Of a DNA stretch of 64,000 bases, positions 1-9,345 are shown in pieces. Position 1 is the first letter of the stretch. Each line of letters opens with the position of its first letter. The DNA lies in assembly GCA_035654655.1 (NCBI GenBank), contig DASRWI010000021.1, forward strand, positions 62,001 to 126,000, in the 5' to 3' direction. A model generated the notes under the pieces. It was not told the DNA's origin and searched no databases. It saw nothing but the letters and a program-made list of their open reading frames with translations. A program made the translations under genes and the position numbers. This DNA comes from DASRWI01 sp035654655. GTDB lineage: Bacteria; Bacteroidota; Ignavibacteria; Ignavibacteriales; Ignavibacteriaceae.

Positions 1-323
1 TCGTGAGTAGGGGCTAATACATATTCTCTATTCTTTAAATGAAACATTGTATCACCAAAAGCATCAACTCTTCCGGTCTCTTCCCATATTTCCTTTGGAT
101 TTAATGCAGGAAGATGGAATTCTTGTCCGCCAATAATATCCATTTCTTCGCGAATAATATCAGTAACTTTCTTTAAAACTTTATACCCTAAAGGCAAAAA
201 TGAATAAATACCTGCTGAAAGCATTCTAACCATACCTGCGCGAAGCATTAATATGTGGCTTATAACTATGGCATCATTAGGAACTTCTTTTAAAGTAGGA
301 ATAAACGATTTACTTAATCTCAT
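1..323 (-). CDS. proS: Prolyl-tRNA synthetase, N-terminal part (cut by window edge)
   Basis: Charges tRNA-Pro with proline in the cytoplasm. The visible 107 residues begin MRLSKSFIPTLKEVP and include LMLRAGMVRMLSAGIYSFLPLG, recognisable as the start of the bacterial ProRS class II catalytic core, ending at the APTHE segment (motif 2 region) where the window stops. The ATG lies at 321-323. The gene is divergent from the epimerase gene at 481, with a 157-bp gap in which no clear promoter was found. Only the first fifth or so of the protein is present, so the presence of an editing domain cannot be judged. Confidence 0.93.
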   Translation of the reverse strand, partial: MRLSKSFIPTLKEVPNDAIVISHILMLRAGMVRMLSAGIYSFLPLGYKVLKKVTDIIREEMDIIGGQEFHLPALNPKEIWEETGRVDAFGDTMFHLKNREYVLAPTH

Positions 324-480
324 AGACTTTTTTCTTTAATAAATATGTAAATAAACCTTAAATTTAAATAATTGAGCTAGTTAATACAAATAAATGATGA
401 ATTAGATTGTGCGATATCAGGTTTTGTCAATCTTTATGAATTCCATATGTATATATTGATATAAATAAATAAAAAAAAAT

Positions 481-1401
481 ATGTATATCAAAACTATTGC
501 TCTTATTGGTGCAACAGGACTCATTGGAAGTCATCTTTCAAAGTATTTAAACAAAAAAGGTTATCTTCTTAAAATATTTGGGGGAAACATTGAAAAATCT
601 AAAAAAATAATTCCTTTTGCGGATGAATATTATCAATGGAATTATAAAAATCCTGATACTCTTGCAATTAATTTGGATGGAGCAGACATTGTAATTCATC
701 TTGCTGGTGCAAATGTTTTTGCTAAAAGATGGACTGAAAAATTTAAAAAAGAAATTTATGATAGTAGAATTGATAGTACCAGAAATGTAGTCGAGGCATT
801 CAAGAAACTAAATAAAAAACCCGAGTTGTTTATTTGTTCATCAGGTTCAAATTATTATGGAAGCAGAGGTAATGAGCCATTAACTGAATCCTCATCTGCT
901 GGTAATGACTTTATGGCTAATGTTTGTAAAGGTTGGGAAGCTGAAGCCTCAAAAGCAGAAGCGTTAGGCATTAGAAGAGTATCAGTTAGAACTTCGGTAG
1001 TTTTCAGTAAAAAGGGGAGTGCGTTAGACCAAATAACTTTACCATACAAACTTTTTGTGGGCGGTCCATTAGCTAATGGCAAACAGTTTATGCCTTGGGT
1101 ACATATTGAAGACTTCGAATCAATCATTAATTTTATAATTGAGAATAAAAATATTACTGGTGCTGTAAATGCCGGAGCTCCTGAAAATATAACAATGAAT
1201 GTTATGGCTAAGGAATTTGGAAAGGCTCTTCATCGTCCTTCTTTTTTCAGGGTCCCAAAATTTGTTCTTAAAATTGTTCTTGGTGAATATGCTGATGTAA
1301 TTACAGGAAGTCAGAGAATAATCCCTAAAAAATTATTGGACAATGACTTTATCTTTAACTATTCTATTCTTGAGAGTGCATTAAATGATTTATTGAAATA
1401 A
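481..1401 (+). CDS. TIGR01777-type NAD(P)-binding epimerase/oxidoreductase (SDR fold)
   Basis: A 306-residue cytoplasmic protein of the extended SDR family usually annotated as TIGR01777 / YfcH-like (sometimes misnamed SulA). The N-terminal Rossmann motif GATGLIG is at residues 10-16. The middle contains the family hallmarks GADIVIHLAGANV and LFICSSGSNYYG, and the last 50 residues resemble the DUF1731 tail (FRVPKFVLKIVLGEYADVI). The substrate is unknown for most of the family. The ATG at 481 follows an A-rich leader without a Shine-Dalgarno, as is common in this lineage. It appears monocistronic. Confidence 0.85.
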   Translation: MYIKTIALIGATGLIGSHLSKYLNKKGYLLKIFGGNIEKSKKIIPFADEYYQWNYKNPDTLAINLDGADIVIHLAGANVFAKRWTEKFKKEIYDSRIDSTRNVVEAFKKLNKKPELFICSSGSNYYGSRGNEPLTESSSAGNDFMANVCKGWEAEASKAEALGIRRVSVRTSVVFSKKGSALDQITLPYKLFVGGPLANGKQFMPWVHIEDFESIINFIIENKNITGAVNAGAPENITMNVMAKEFGKALHRPSFFRVPKFVLKIVLGEYADVITGSQRIIPKKLLDNDFIFNYSILESALNDLLK

Positions 1402-1504
1402 CTATTCATTATTAAATATTTTTAAGAAATTTATTTTTTTTACTTTTATATTATTTTAAACTCTGCTATTTTATTATTAACTCAAAAAAAAAGATTTTAT
1501 CCTT

Positions 1505-3532
1505 ATGCAAAAACTTCTAATCCTAATTTCAATTTTCAGCATTTTAACATTTTCACAAACAAAGCTTACAGTTGAAGATCTTTGGAATCTTAAAAGAATA
1601 GAAAACTTTGATGTGACTAAAGATGGAAAAACTATTGTCTTCAATATTGTATCATATAATATGGAAGAGAATAAGGGCAACAGAGACATTTATATTATAA
1701 ATGCAGATGGTTCTAATTTAAAAGCTTTAAAAGATTCAAAGGCAAATGAATCTAATCCAATGTTCTCACCGGATAATAAAAAAATTGCTTATCTGAAAGA
1801 TGGACAAATCTGGACTTGCAATATCGATGGCAGTAATGATGAACAGCTTACAAACATTTACACAAAAGTTAATGAGTTTGATTGGTCAGCTGATGGCAAA
1901 AAATTACTTTTTATATCATCTGTTTATCCTGAGTGTCAATCAGATGAATGCAATAAAAATATTGATGAGACAAAAGAGAAGAGTAAAGTTAAAGCCGAAA
2001 TATTTACTGAACTTATGTACCGTCATTGGAACGATTGGAGAGGAAACAAAAGAGGGCATTTGTTCTTGTTTGATGTAGATAAAAAAGAACAAACAGATCT
2101 AACGTTATTTAGTAAATTTGATGTTCCTCCAATTGCTTTGGGAAGTTCAAACGATTATTCATTTTCAGTTGATGGTTCTGAAGTTGCTTTTACTTTGAAT
2201 ACTTCTGATACTTTAGCTATAAGTACTAACAATGATATCTTTTTAATAAACTTAAATGATGTTAAAAAAGGGGAGAAAACTCCTTATAAAAAAATATCCG
2301 AAAGCTTAGGCAATGATAACCAGCCTGTGTATTCTCCTGACGGAAGATATATTGCTTACACTTCAATGAAGAGAGCAGGGTTTGAAGCTGATAAATTAAG
2401 ATTAATGCTTTTCGATAGAACATCAGGTAAAGTAAAAGATCTAACAGAAAAAATAGATTTATCAGTTGGTGAATTTATTTGGTCGCCTGATTCTAAATCA
2501 ATTTATTTTGAAACAGCAGTAGAAATTTACCATCCTATTTATAAAATAGATATTACAAATTCCAATTTAGAAGTGATTGTAAAAGATCATAATAATAGTG
2601 CAATAGAATTATCCGAAGATGGCAGCACTTTATTTTTCAAACAGGAAGCTGCAAACCATCCAACTGAAATTTTTTCATATAATTTGGAAAGTAAACAGTT
2701 AAATAAAATCACAAATATCAATAAGGACCTTCTTGCTAAGATTGAAATGAATCCTGCTGAAACATTTTGGTCAAATGGAGCAGGAGGTACAAAGGTTCAA
2801 TCAATAATAATTAAACCTCCTTTCTTTGATGCAAATAAAAAATATCCTATGATGTTTTTAATTCACGGCGGTCCACAAGGTAACTGGTCCGATGAATTCC
2901 ATTATAGATGGAACACTCAAATGTTTGCCGCACAAGGCTATGTGGTTGTTGCAGTTAATCCAAGAGGAAGTACAGGTTACGGCCAAAAATATGTTGATGA
3001 AATTTCTCAGGATTGGGGAGGTAAACCATATACAGATTTAATGAACGCATATGATTTTGCACTGCATAATTTTAAATTTATTGATAAGAAAAATACTTTC
3101 GCTGCTGGTGCTTCTTATGGTGGTTATATGATAAATTGGATTGAAGGTCACACCGACAGGTTTAATGCCCTTGTTAGTCACGCAGGTGTTTTTAATTTAG
3201 AAAGTATGTATGGTACAACTGAGGAATTATGGTTTGCTGAATGGGAAAATGGCGGGACACCCTGGAATAATAGAAAACTTTATGAAAAATTTAGTCCGCA
3301 TAGATACATTCAAAATGCAAAAACTCCGTTATTAGTTGTTCACGGTGCATATGATTTTAGAGTTCCGGAAGAACAAGGTTTTCAGCTATTTACTTCCTTG
3401 CAAAGATTGGGAGTTAAAAGTAAATTCCTTTACTTCCCTGATGAATTTCATTTTGTAACTAAACCACAAAATGCTAAATTATGGTGGAATACTTTATTTG
3501 ATTGGTTCAAACAATTTAGAAAGGAGAGCTAA
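1505..3532 (+). CDS. Exported S9 family peptidase (prolyl oligopeptidase / acylaminoacyl-peptidase type)
   Basis: A 675-residue serine peptidase with an N-terminal signal peptide (MQKLLILISIFSILTFSQ), so probably periplasmic. Residues 25-400 form a TolB/DPP-IV-like beta-propeller with repeated S.DG..I.F/Y blades. The C-terminal alpha/beta hydrolase domain carries the nucleophile elbow GASYGGYM with Ser537. Asp617 (HGAYDF) and His649 (DEFHF) complete the likely triad, and HGGP near residue 455 forms the oxyanion region. It probably trims short peptides with preference after proline or acyl residues. The following DUF1232 gene begins directly after its stop codon and uses an AGGAGAG inside this gene, so the two are cotranscribed. 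Confidence 0.9.
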   Translation: MQKLLILISIFSILTFSQTKLTVEDLWNLKRIENFDVTKDGKTIVFNIVSYNMEENKGNRDIYIINADGSNLKALKDSKANESNPMFSPDNKKIAYLKDGQIWTCNIDGSNDEQLTNIYTKVNEFDWSADGKKLLFISSVYPECQSDECNKNIDETKEKSKVKAEIFTELMYRHWNDWRGNKRGHLFLFDVDKKEQTDLTLFSKFDVPPIALGSSNDYSFSVDGSEVAFTLNTSDTLAISTNNDIFLINLNDVKKGEKTPYKKISESLGNDNQPVYSPDGRYIAYTSMKRAGFEADKLRLMLFDRTSGKVKDLTEKIDLSVGEFIWSPDSKSIYFETAVEIYHPIYKIDITNSNLEVIVKDHNNSAIELSEDGSTLFFKQEAANHPTEIFSYNLESKQLNKITNINKDLLAKIEMNPAETFWSNGAGGTKVQSIIIKPPFFDANKKYPMMFLIHGGPQGNWSDEFHYRWNTQMFAAQGYVVVAVNPRGSTGYGQKYVDEISQDWGGKPYTDLMNAYDFALHNFKFIDKKNTFAAGASYGGYMINWIEGHTDRFNALVSHAGVFNLESMYGTTEELWFAEWENGGTPWNNRKLYEKFSPHRYIQNAKTPLLVVHGAYDFRVPEEQGFQLFTSLQRLGVKSKFLYFPDEFHFVTKPQNAKLWWNTLFDWFKQFRKES

Positions 3533-3943
3533 ATGAAATACCAGGATGATGATATGCAATTCAATGATGAAGTGCAGTTTACAGAATTTGATGAACTTGA
3601 TTTTGGCGGTAAAAAGGAAACGGATGAACAAATAAAATATGTTGAAAATAATTTTTGGACCAAGCTGGCAAATGCGGGGAAGAAAATTAATTTTTCTAAG
3701 CACGTAGTTGCATTGTTCAGGTATATGAAAGATCCCTTTATTCCTATTGGCAGAAAAGCTTTAGTTGCTGCTGGATTATTTTACTTTATTATTCCTTTTG
3801 ATACAATGCCCGATTTTACTCCGCTTGTTGGTTATTTGGATGACTTAGGTGTTATAGCTGCTCTTGTAAAATTTCTTGGTAAAGAATTAGTTCCTTATTA
3901 TAGGTCTGAAAGAGATATGAAAAGCATTTATAACGAAGTATAA
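3533..3943 (+). CDS. DUF1232 (YkvA-type) membrane-associated protein
   Basis: A 136-residue protein with an acidic N-terminus and a C-terminal DUF1232 segment (GRKALVAAGLFYFIIPFD followed by DTMPDFTPLVGYLDDLGV), the conserved P.D..PD..P..G..DD pattern of the family. There are two short hydrophobic segments near residues 78-92 and 105-118. No biochemical function is established. The start codon abuts the stop of the upstream S9 peptidase, and the Shine-Dalgarno lies within that gene. Confidence 0.85.
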   Translation: MKYQDDDMQFNDEVQFTEFDELDFGGKKETDEQIKYVENNFWTKLANAGKKINFSKHVVALFRYMKDPFIPIGRKALVAAGLFYFIIPFDTMPDFTPLVGYLDDLGVIAALVKFLGKELVPYYRSERDMKSIYNEV

Positions 3944-3951
3944 TTTAAAAA

Positions 3952-4491
3952 ATGAATTATAAACTTTTAAGCAGTGAAATTCTATTTAATGGGAAAGTAT
4001 TCGATCTCCAGGTAGACCAGATTGAATATGAAAGCGGAAATATGGGAATCAGGGAAATTGCTGTCCATCCGGGTGGTGCAGTTGTTGTTCCAATTAACAA
4101 AGATGGAAAAGTTATAATGATTTCTCAGTTCCGTTATCCATTTCAAAAAGTTATGATAGAATTACCTGCTGGGAAGTTAGATAATGATGAAAACCCAGAT
4201 ACCTGTGCACCTCGGGAACTTGAAGAAGAAACCGGTTATACTGCTAAAAATATTACTAAGCTTGGTGCTATCACAACAACACCAGGATTTTGTACAGAAA
4301 TATTACATATCTATTTAGCCACAGATTTAACTAAAGGTCAACATAAGCGCGAAGAAGGTGAACAGGGAATGGAAGTTTTTGAATTTACTTTTGATGAAAT
4401 AGAAGAAAAGATTATAAAAGGGGAAATTTATGATGCAAAAACCATTTGCGGAATTCATTTAGCAAAAACTTATTTAAGTAAGAATAAATAG
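3952..4491 (+). CDS. nudF: Nudix hydrolase, ADP-ribose pyrophosphatase-like
   Basis: A 179-residue cytoplasmic enzyme that probably hydrolyses ADP-ribose or related nucleoside diphosphate sugars. The Nudix box is complete: Gly74, Glu80, Arg88-Glu89, Glu92-Glu93 and Gly95 in the spacing G-x5-E-x7-RE-U-x-EE-x-GU. The N-terminal beta domain (EIAVHPGGAVVVPI) is typical of ADPRases. It sits 8 bp after the DUF1232 gene and 6 bp before recN, so it is likely part of the same operon. The substrate is assigned from overall resemblance; GDP-mannose or other NDP-sugars are possible. Confidence 0.85.
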   Translation: MNYKLLSSEILFNGKVFDLQVDQIEYESGNMGIREIAVHPGGAVVVPINKDGKVIMISQFRYPFQKVMIELPAGKLDNDENPDTCAPRELEEETGYTAKNITKLGAITTTPGFCTEILHIYLATDLTKGQHKREEGEQGMEVFEFTFDEIEEKIIKGEIYDAKTICGIHLAKTYLSKNK

Positions 4492-4497
4492 CAAAGT

Positions 4498-6228
4498 ATG
4501 CTCAAGTATTTTCAAGTAAAAGATTATGCTTTAATTGAGTTTATAGAAGTAAACTTTGAAACTGGACTAAATATAATTACTGGCGAAACTGGTGCCGGTA
4601 AATCTATTCTAGTTGATGCTATGAGTTTGCTTTTAGGTGAAAGAGCATCAACAGAAGTTATTAGGAAAAATTCTTCAAAGGCTATTGTTGAAGGAATTTT
4701 TGAAGTTGAGAATAATAAAAAAGTTAAATCTTTCCTTGAAAGAAATGAACTGGATGTTTCTCCTGAATTAATAATGCGTAGAGAAATATCTTTAAAAGGA
4801 ACTAATAGAGCCTTTCTTAATGACACTCCTGTTTCGTTGAACTTATTTAAAGAAGCAGGCAACTTGTTAGTTGACCTTCACGGTCAACACGAGCATCAAT
4901 CATTGTTAAGGACAGAAACTCACATTGACTATCTTGACCAATTTGCTGATAATGAAGAATATCTTGAAGCATATAAAAAAGAATATCAAAAGCTGCAGCA
5001 ATTAATTAATGATTTAAATAATTTAATTGAAAAAGAAAATTCAATAAGAGAGAAAAAAGATTTTTATTCTTTCCAAATCAAAGAAATCGATGCTGTTAAT
5101 CCCATAGAAGGAGAAGAAGAATCCATATCAGATGAATTGAATAAGTTAGAAAATGCTGAAAAAATTATTGAATTAAGTGAAGAAGTTTATCAGAATCTTT
5201 ACGATGCTGAAGTTTCTGCTTATGATTTGCTTGTCAAAGTTAAAAATGATTTAAATGAATTAAATAAAATAGATAAAGAATTATCGAATGTTACTAATGA
5301 AGGTGCTTCTGTTCTGGCTATAATAAAAGATATTGCTGACTTCATCCGTAATTACAAAAATAATATTGAACTTGAACCCGAACATCTTGAAGACTTACGT
5401 TCAAGGTTGGGAACTATAATTCTATTAAAGAAAAAATACGGTGGTTCAATAAAATCCATTTTGGATTATAGACAAAAAATTGGTGAAAGTGTTGACCTGG
5501 CTGAAAATTTTTCAAATAGAATAGATGAATTAAAAAAACAAATTAAACTACAGAAAGAAGCTGCTGGTAAAGCAGCTGAAGTGCTTACCTCAAGAAGGAA
5601 AAAAGCTGCTGCTAAAGCTGAAAAAGATATCCAATCTTTCCTCGCAGATTTAGGAATTGAAAAATCTATCTTCAAAATTAAAATAGAAGAAACTGAAAAT
5701 ACTTCTTCAAAAGATTTAAGCGTAATTTCTGATGGTAAAGAAATAAAAGCTAATAATAAAGGTAAGGATATTATTGAATTCTTTATTTCAACTAATTTAG
5801 GTGAAGATCCAAAGCCTTTAGTTAAAGTAGCCTCCGGTGGGGAAGTATCAAGAATAATGCTTTCCTTAAAATCTGTTTTAGCAAAAAATGATAAATTACC
5901 TTTATTAATATTTGATGAAATTGATACGGGAGTAAGCGGCAGAATAGCTCAAAAAATTGGAAGAGCATTATCAATATTATCATCTTCACATCAGATTATT
6001 GCAATTACACATCTACCTCAAATTGCTGCATGTTCAAATGTACATTTTGCTGTCGAAAAAAATACATTACAAAATCGTGTTGTCAGTTCAATTAGAAAAT
6101 TAATACTGGAAGAAAAAATACAGGAAGTTGCTAAGCTTTTAAGCGGTGAAAATATAACAGATTCAAGTTTAAAAAGTGCCAAAGAGCTCATAGAATCTAG
6201 CTCAACTCCAATTAATAAAAAAAAATAA
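4498..6228 (+). CDS. recN: DNA repair protein RecN
   Basis: A 576-residue SMC-like ATPase for double-strand break repair. Walker A GETGAGKS is at residues 29-36, a long coiled-coil middle spans roughly 150-380, the ABC signature ASGGEVSRIMLSLK is near residue 445, and Walker B LLIFDEIDTGVSG is near 468, followed by the H-loop ITHLPQIAA. Its length matches the family norm (550-580). It starts 6 bp after the Nudix gene and ends in an A-rich stretch. Confidence 0.96.
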   Translation: MLKYFQVKDYALIEFIEVNFETGLNIITGETGAGKSILVDAMSLLLGERASTEVIRKNSSKAIVEGIFEVENNKKVKSFLERNELDVSPELIMRREISLKGTNRAFLNDTPVSLNLFKEAGNLLVDLHGQHEHQSLLRTETHIDYLDQFADNEEYLEAYKKEYQKLQQLINDLNNLIEKENSIREKKDFYSFQIKEIDAVNPIEGEEESISDELNKLENAEKIIELSEEVYQNLYDAEVSAYDLLVKVKNDLNELNKIDKELSNVTNEGASVLAIIKDIADFIRNYKNNIELEPEHLEDLRSRLGTIILLKKKYGGSIKSILDYRQKIGESVDLAENFSNRIDELKKQIKLQKEAAGKAAEVLTSRRKKAAAKAEKDIQSFLADLGIEKSIFKIKIEETENTSSKDLSVISDGKEIKANNKGKDIIEFFISTNLGEDPKPLVKVASGGEVSRIMLSLKSVLAKNDKLPLLIFDEIDTGVSGRIAQKIGRALSILSSSHQIIAITHLPQIAACSNVHFAVEKNTLQNRVVSSIRKLILEEKIQEVAKLLSGENITDSSLKSAKELIESSSTPINKKK

Positions 6229-6469
6229 AAAATTTTTCTTGCTTTTAATTATTTCAAATAGTAATTTATTCGGATAAAAAAGTCTGATTTAATCTAAATA
6301 ATAACAAATATTTTTAATGCTTTTTTTACTTAATTAATGTACATTTAATATGTTTGCTAAAGCTAATTAACTTACAGGTAAGAGAAGATATTAATTTTAA
6401 AGTATTATTTATTTATAATTAAATTATTCTGAACTATTAAAAAGTGTTTTGTTTCAATTAATTAATCTT

Positions 6470-6476
6470 AGGAGGT
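6470..6476 (+). promoter_or_regulatory. Strong Shine-Dalgarno (AGGAGGT) for the OM protein at 6480
   Basis: A perfect AGGAGGT lies 4 nt before the ATG at 6480 and fixes that start. The 251-bp gap upstream (6229-6479) is very AT-rich; apart from this site I see no clear terminator or promoter in it. Confidence 0.8.
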
Positions 6477-6479
6477 AGT

Positions 6480-7355
6480 ATGCAGAAAATAACTACAATG
6501 TTATTTCTTGCTCTATTTTTATTTGCTAAACCTGGTTTTTCACAATTTGAAGATAGATTCAGCTATCTAAATGACCAGGAAATTCAAAGTTATGTAAAAC
6601 CTTTTGCTACATCATTAGGTGTTGCATTCAATTCAGCCAGCTATCACGATGCTGATATTGCTGATGTATTTGGATTCTCTTTCAGTATTCAAGGTATGTA
6701 TATAATGATACCTGACGATCAACTAACTTACTCTCCAAATTTACCTAATGGTTATAGCAGTGATAATCAAACTGCAACTATTTTTGGTAATAAGGGGGGT
6801 GCTTATTCCGGTCCTGATGGATTTAAAGTTTATCCTCCCGGATTAAACCAGACATCTCTTCCTGCGGGAGTTCCTCAAGTTACTTTTAGTTTAGTCGGAA
6901 CTGAATTATTAGTAAGATATTTTCCTTCACTATCTGTGGGTGATGAAAAATTGAGCATGTTAGGTTTAGGATTAAGCCATGAAATAAGCAGATATATTCC
7001 ATTACTTCCTGTTAGTGTAGCAGCACAGGTTATATATAATAACTTTGAAATAACTAATTTAGTAAGTGTTAAAAACCTGGCTTTCAATTTACATGCAAGT
7101 AAAACTTTTGGTTTATTTGTGGCTTATACTGGTCTTCAGTATGAAAATACAACTTTAGATGTTACATATACTTATGAAGGTACTGACAGAAATTCAACAT
7201 TAGATGATAAAGAAATGTCTGTATCAATTGATGGTGATAATAGCTTTAGATTCACCTTAGGCGGCGCATTAAAATTAGGTTTCTTCCATCTTAACGCAGA
7301 TGTTAACTTGGGAGCTCAAACAGTTTTTACAACCGGTTTAACTTTTGCTTTTTAG
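6480..7355 (+). CDS. Exported outer-membrane beta-barrel protein (DUF6588-like)
   Basis: A 291-residue protein with a signal peptide (MQKITTMLFLALFLFAKPGFSQ) and many alternating amphipathic strands (for example VAAQVIYNNFEI), ending in an aromatic residue (TGLTFAF) as expected for an outer-membrane barrel. The opening (SYLNDQEIQSYVKPFATSLG, then an N.ASYHDADI..VFGFSF motif) resembles proteins labelled DUF6588, assigned from memory. Function is unknown. It is followed 9 bp later by a lipoprotein gene whose Shine-Dalgarno overlaps this stop codon, so the two are probably made together. Confidence 0.7.
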   Translation: MQKITTMLFLALFLFAKPGFSQFEDRFSYLNDQEIQSYVKPFATSLGVAFNSASYHDADIADVFGFSFSIQGMYIMIPDDQLTYSPNLPNGYSSDNQTATIFGNKGGAYSGPDGFKVYPPGLNQTSLPAGVPQVTFSLVGTELLVRYFPSLSVGDEKLSMLGLGLSHEISRYIPLLPVSVAAQVIYNNFEITNLVSVKNLAFNLHASKTFGLFVAYTGLQYENTTLDVTYTYEGTDRNSTLDDKEMSVSIDGDNSFRFTLGGALKLGFFHLNADVNLGAQTVFTTGLTFAF

Positions 7356-7364
7356 GAGGTAAAC

Positions 7365-7883
7365 ATGAAATATATTTATAAATTTCTATTAGTATTTGTT
7401 GGAGTAATTAGTTTAATTTCTCTTAGCGGTTGTGATGGTGAGTTACCGCTTAATATTCCATTTACAAAAGAATTTGTTTTAAATGGAAGCATCCCTGTTA
7501 CAAAAACAGAAACAGTTAATTTTAATGATTATCCGGAATATCAGGATAATGAAAATAAAATAAAAGACTTGAATTATGTTGCAGCAGCTTTCAGGGTATT
7601 GCAGCTTGATAATACTAATTTAACAGCTAACATTACAGTTGTTATTAAAGGCGGCGGTTTAACTCTATTTCAAAGAACTTTGAATAATGTTAGACCTGCT
7701 GATTATATGACAAATCCATATGATTTCGACCTTAATCAAAGTGAAATTGATATGGTTAATACTTATTTATCTTTGACTACTAATAGAACTTTCGAAGGTA
7801 CAGTAACTATTTCAGGGCCTTCAGGTACCGTTAATGCTCGCGTAGCAGTTGATATGGTTTTAGAAGCTGTTACAGAAATGTAA
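7365..7883 (+). CDS. Predicted lipoprotein of unknown function
   Basis: A 172-residue protein with a lipoprotein signal ending in a lipobox LSGC (Cys23) followed by Asp-Gly. The remainder is a beta-rich domain without motifs I recognise (FTKEFVLNGSIPVTKTETVNF and a closing GPSGTVNARVAVDMVLEA). AGGAGGT at 7354-7360 overlaps the stop of the upstream beta-barrel gene. The pairing with an OM barrel suggests an accessory or partner role at the outer membrane, but this is only inference. Confidence 0.75.
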   Translation: MKYIYKFLLVFVGVISLISLSGCDGELPLNIPFTKEFVLNGSIPVTKTETVNFNDYPEYQDNENKIKDLNYVAAAFRVLQLDNTNLTANITVVIKGGGLTLFQRTLNNVRPADYMTNPYDFDLNQSEIDMVNTYLSLTTNRTFEGTVTISGPSGTVNARVAVDMVLEAVTEM

Positions 7884-7915
7884 GTGTAATAAATAACTAT
7901 CCTTTTTTAAGTATT

Positions 7916-7945
7916 TCCTCCCTTTAATGGGAGGAGATACTGCTA
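7916..7945 (+). terminator. Probable rho-independent terminator after the lipoprotein gene
   Basis: A 7-bp perfect stem TCCTCCC / GGGAGGA (7916-7922 with 7929-7935) encloses a TTTAAT loop 33 bp after the stop at 7883. The T tract that follows is imperfect, so termination efficiency is uncertain. Confidence 0.5.
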
Positions 7946-8005
7946 TTTTATTTCATTTCTTTAGACCATCCTTAATTTTATATTGCATCAAAAAGAAATA
8001 TCATT

Positions 8006-9139
8006 TTGAAAGAAACTGCCTTATATATACATATTCCTTTTTGTGAACATAAATGCATTTACTGTGATTTTTATTCCATAATAAGTTTTGAAAATACTGA
8101 AAAGTACTTAGATGCAATGTTCAAAGAAATTGATTTTTATTCTAGTCTTTATGCACAAAAAAGAATTTATACTTCCATTTTTTTTGGTGGGGGAACTCCA
8201 TCGTTGATGGCTCCTGCTTATATTGAAAAAATAATTTCTAAATTAAAAAACAGCTTTACAGTTAGCGATGACGTTGAAGTTACCTTAGAAACTAATCCCG
8301 GAACCGTATCTTATCAAAAGTTAATTGACTTCCGTAAAGCAGGAATAAACAGATTGAGTGTAGGTGTTCAATCATTCCACGAAGAAGATTTAATTTTCCT
8401 TACCAGAATACATACAAATGAAGAAGCCATTAAATGCTTCTATGATGCTGTTGATGCTGGTTTTAATAATATTAATATAGATCTAATTTTTAATCTTCCA
8501 GGACAGTCAAAAGAAAAATGGATTTATAATCTTAATAAAGCTTTCGGATTACCAGTTACACATATTTCTTCATATAGTCTAATCCTTGAAAGAGGAACTA
8601 TTCTTAATAAAATGGTTCTCGATGGAAAAGTCAAAATAGCTGATGAAGATTTTGATGCGGAGTTATATTCAATTACTATGCAGTTGATGGAAAAACATAA
8701 TTTTAAGCAATATGAAGTCTCCAACTTTGCTAAAGATGGCTATCAATGCAAACATAACTTAGCTTATTGGACTTACAAAGATTATTTAAGTTTTGGTACA
8801 TCATCTCATTCTTTTATGGAAAATAAAAGATGGTGGAATTTTTCAAGTCTTAAGATGTATATGGATTCAGTTAATAAAAACTCACACGCAAAATCCAGTT
8901 TAGAAAATTTATCTATTGCAGACAATAAAAGAGAATACACAATGTTGGCTTTAAGAAGTACTGGACTAAATCTTAAAGAATATCAACAAAAATTTAATGA
9001 AGATTTTTTTACTAAGAAAAAAAGTCTTCTCAATGATCTTATTAAAAATGAGTATGCTCACTTTCAGGACCACCAACTTATACTTACCCAAAAAGGTTTT
9101 CCTCTTGCTGATGAAATTATATTAAAACTTATCGATTAA
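8006..9139 (+). CDS. hemW: Radical SAM heme chaperone HemW (formerly HemN-like)
   Basis: A 377-residue protein that likely delivers heme to target enzymes using a [4Fe-4S] cluster and SAM. The cluster motif is CEHKCIYC with Cys13, Cys17 and Cys20, followed directly by DFYS. GGGTPSLM is the SAM-binding glycine motif. The short N-terminus starting at LYIHIPFC, and Cys-Asp-Phe rather than a fourth nearby cysteine, fit HemW rather than true coproporphyrinogen oxidase HemN. The start is a TTG at 8006, since no in-frame ATG or GTG lies close upstream. Confidence 0.88.
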   Translation: MKETALYIHIPFCEHKCIYCDFYSIISFENTEKYLDAMFKEIDFYSSLYAQKRIYTSIFFGGGTPSLMAPAYIEKIISKLKNSFTVSDDVEVTLETNPGTVSYQKLIDFRKAGINRLSVGVQSFHEEDLIFLTRIHTNEEAIKCFYDAVDAGFNNINIDLIFNLPGQSKEKWIYNLNKAFGLPVTHISSYSLILERGTILNKMVLDGKVKIADEDFDAELYSITMQLMEKHNFKQYEVSNFAKDGYQCKHNLAYWTYKDYLSFGTSSHSFMENKRWWNFSSLKMYMDSVNKNSHAKSSLENLSIADNKREYTMLALRSTGLNLKEYQQKFNEDFFTKKKSLLNDLIKNEYAHFQDHQLILTQKGFPLADEIILKLID

Positions 9140-9197
9140 AAAAAATAATTATTGCATTTAATCTTTTTTGTTTTTAAATTGTTTTCAATTGATGTTT

Positions 9198-9232
9198 AAA
9201 TAGCAGGATGCCCCTAAATACTTTTGCTATTT
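9198..9232. other. Inverted repeat in the hemW / T9SS-cargo gap
   Basis: AAATAGCA at 9198-9205 pairs with TGCTATTT at 9225-9232 around a 19-nt loop. It may be a weak terminator for hemW or a leader structure for the gene at 9346. There is no T tract directly after the stem. Confidence 0.3.
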
Positions 9233-9345
9233 AAGTATTCCTCCTCCTCTTATTCTGTTGTCAAGTAAATTAAGTTAATAATATTAGTTCTTTAAGGTTT
9301 ATTTTAATTACTTGTTCTAATGAATCATAAGAAAGGAACCCCTTT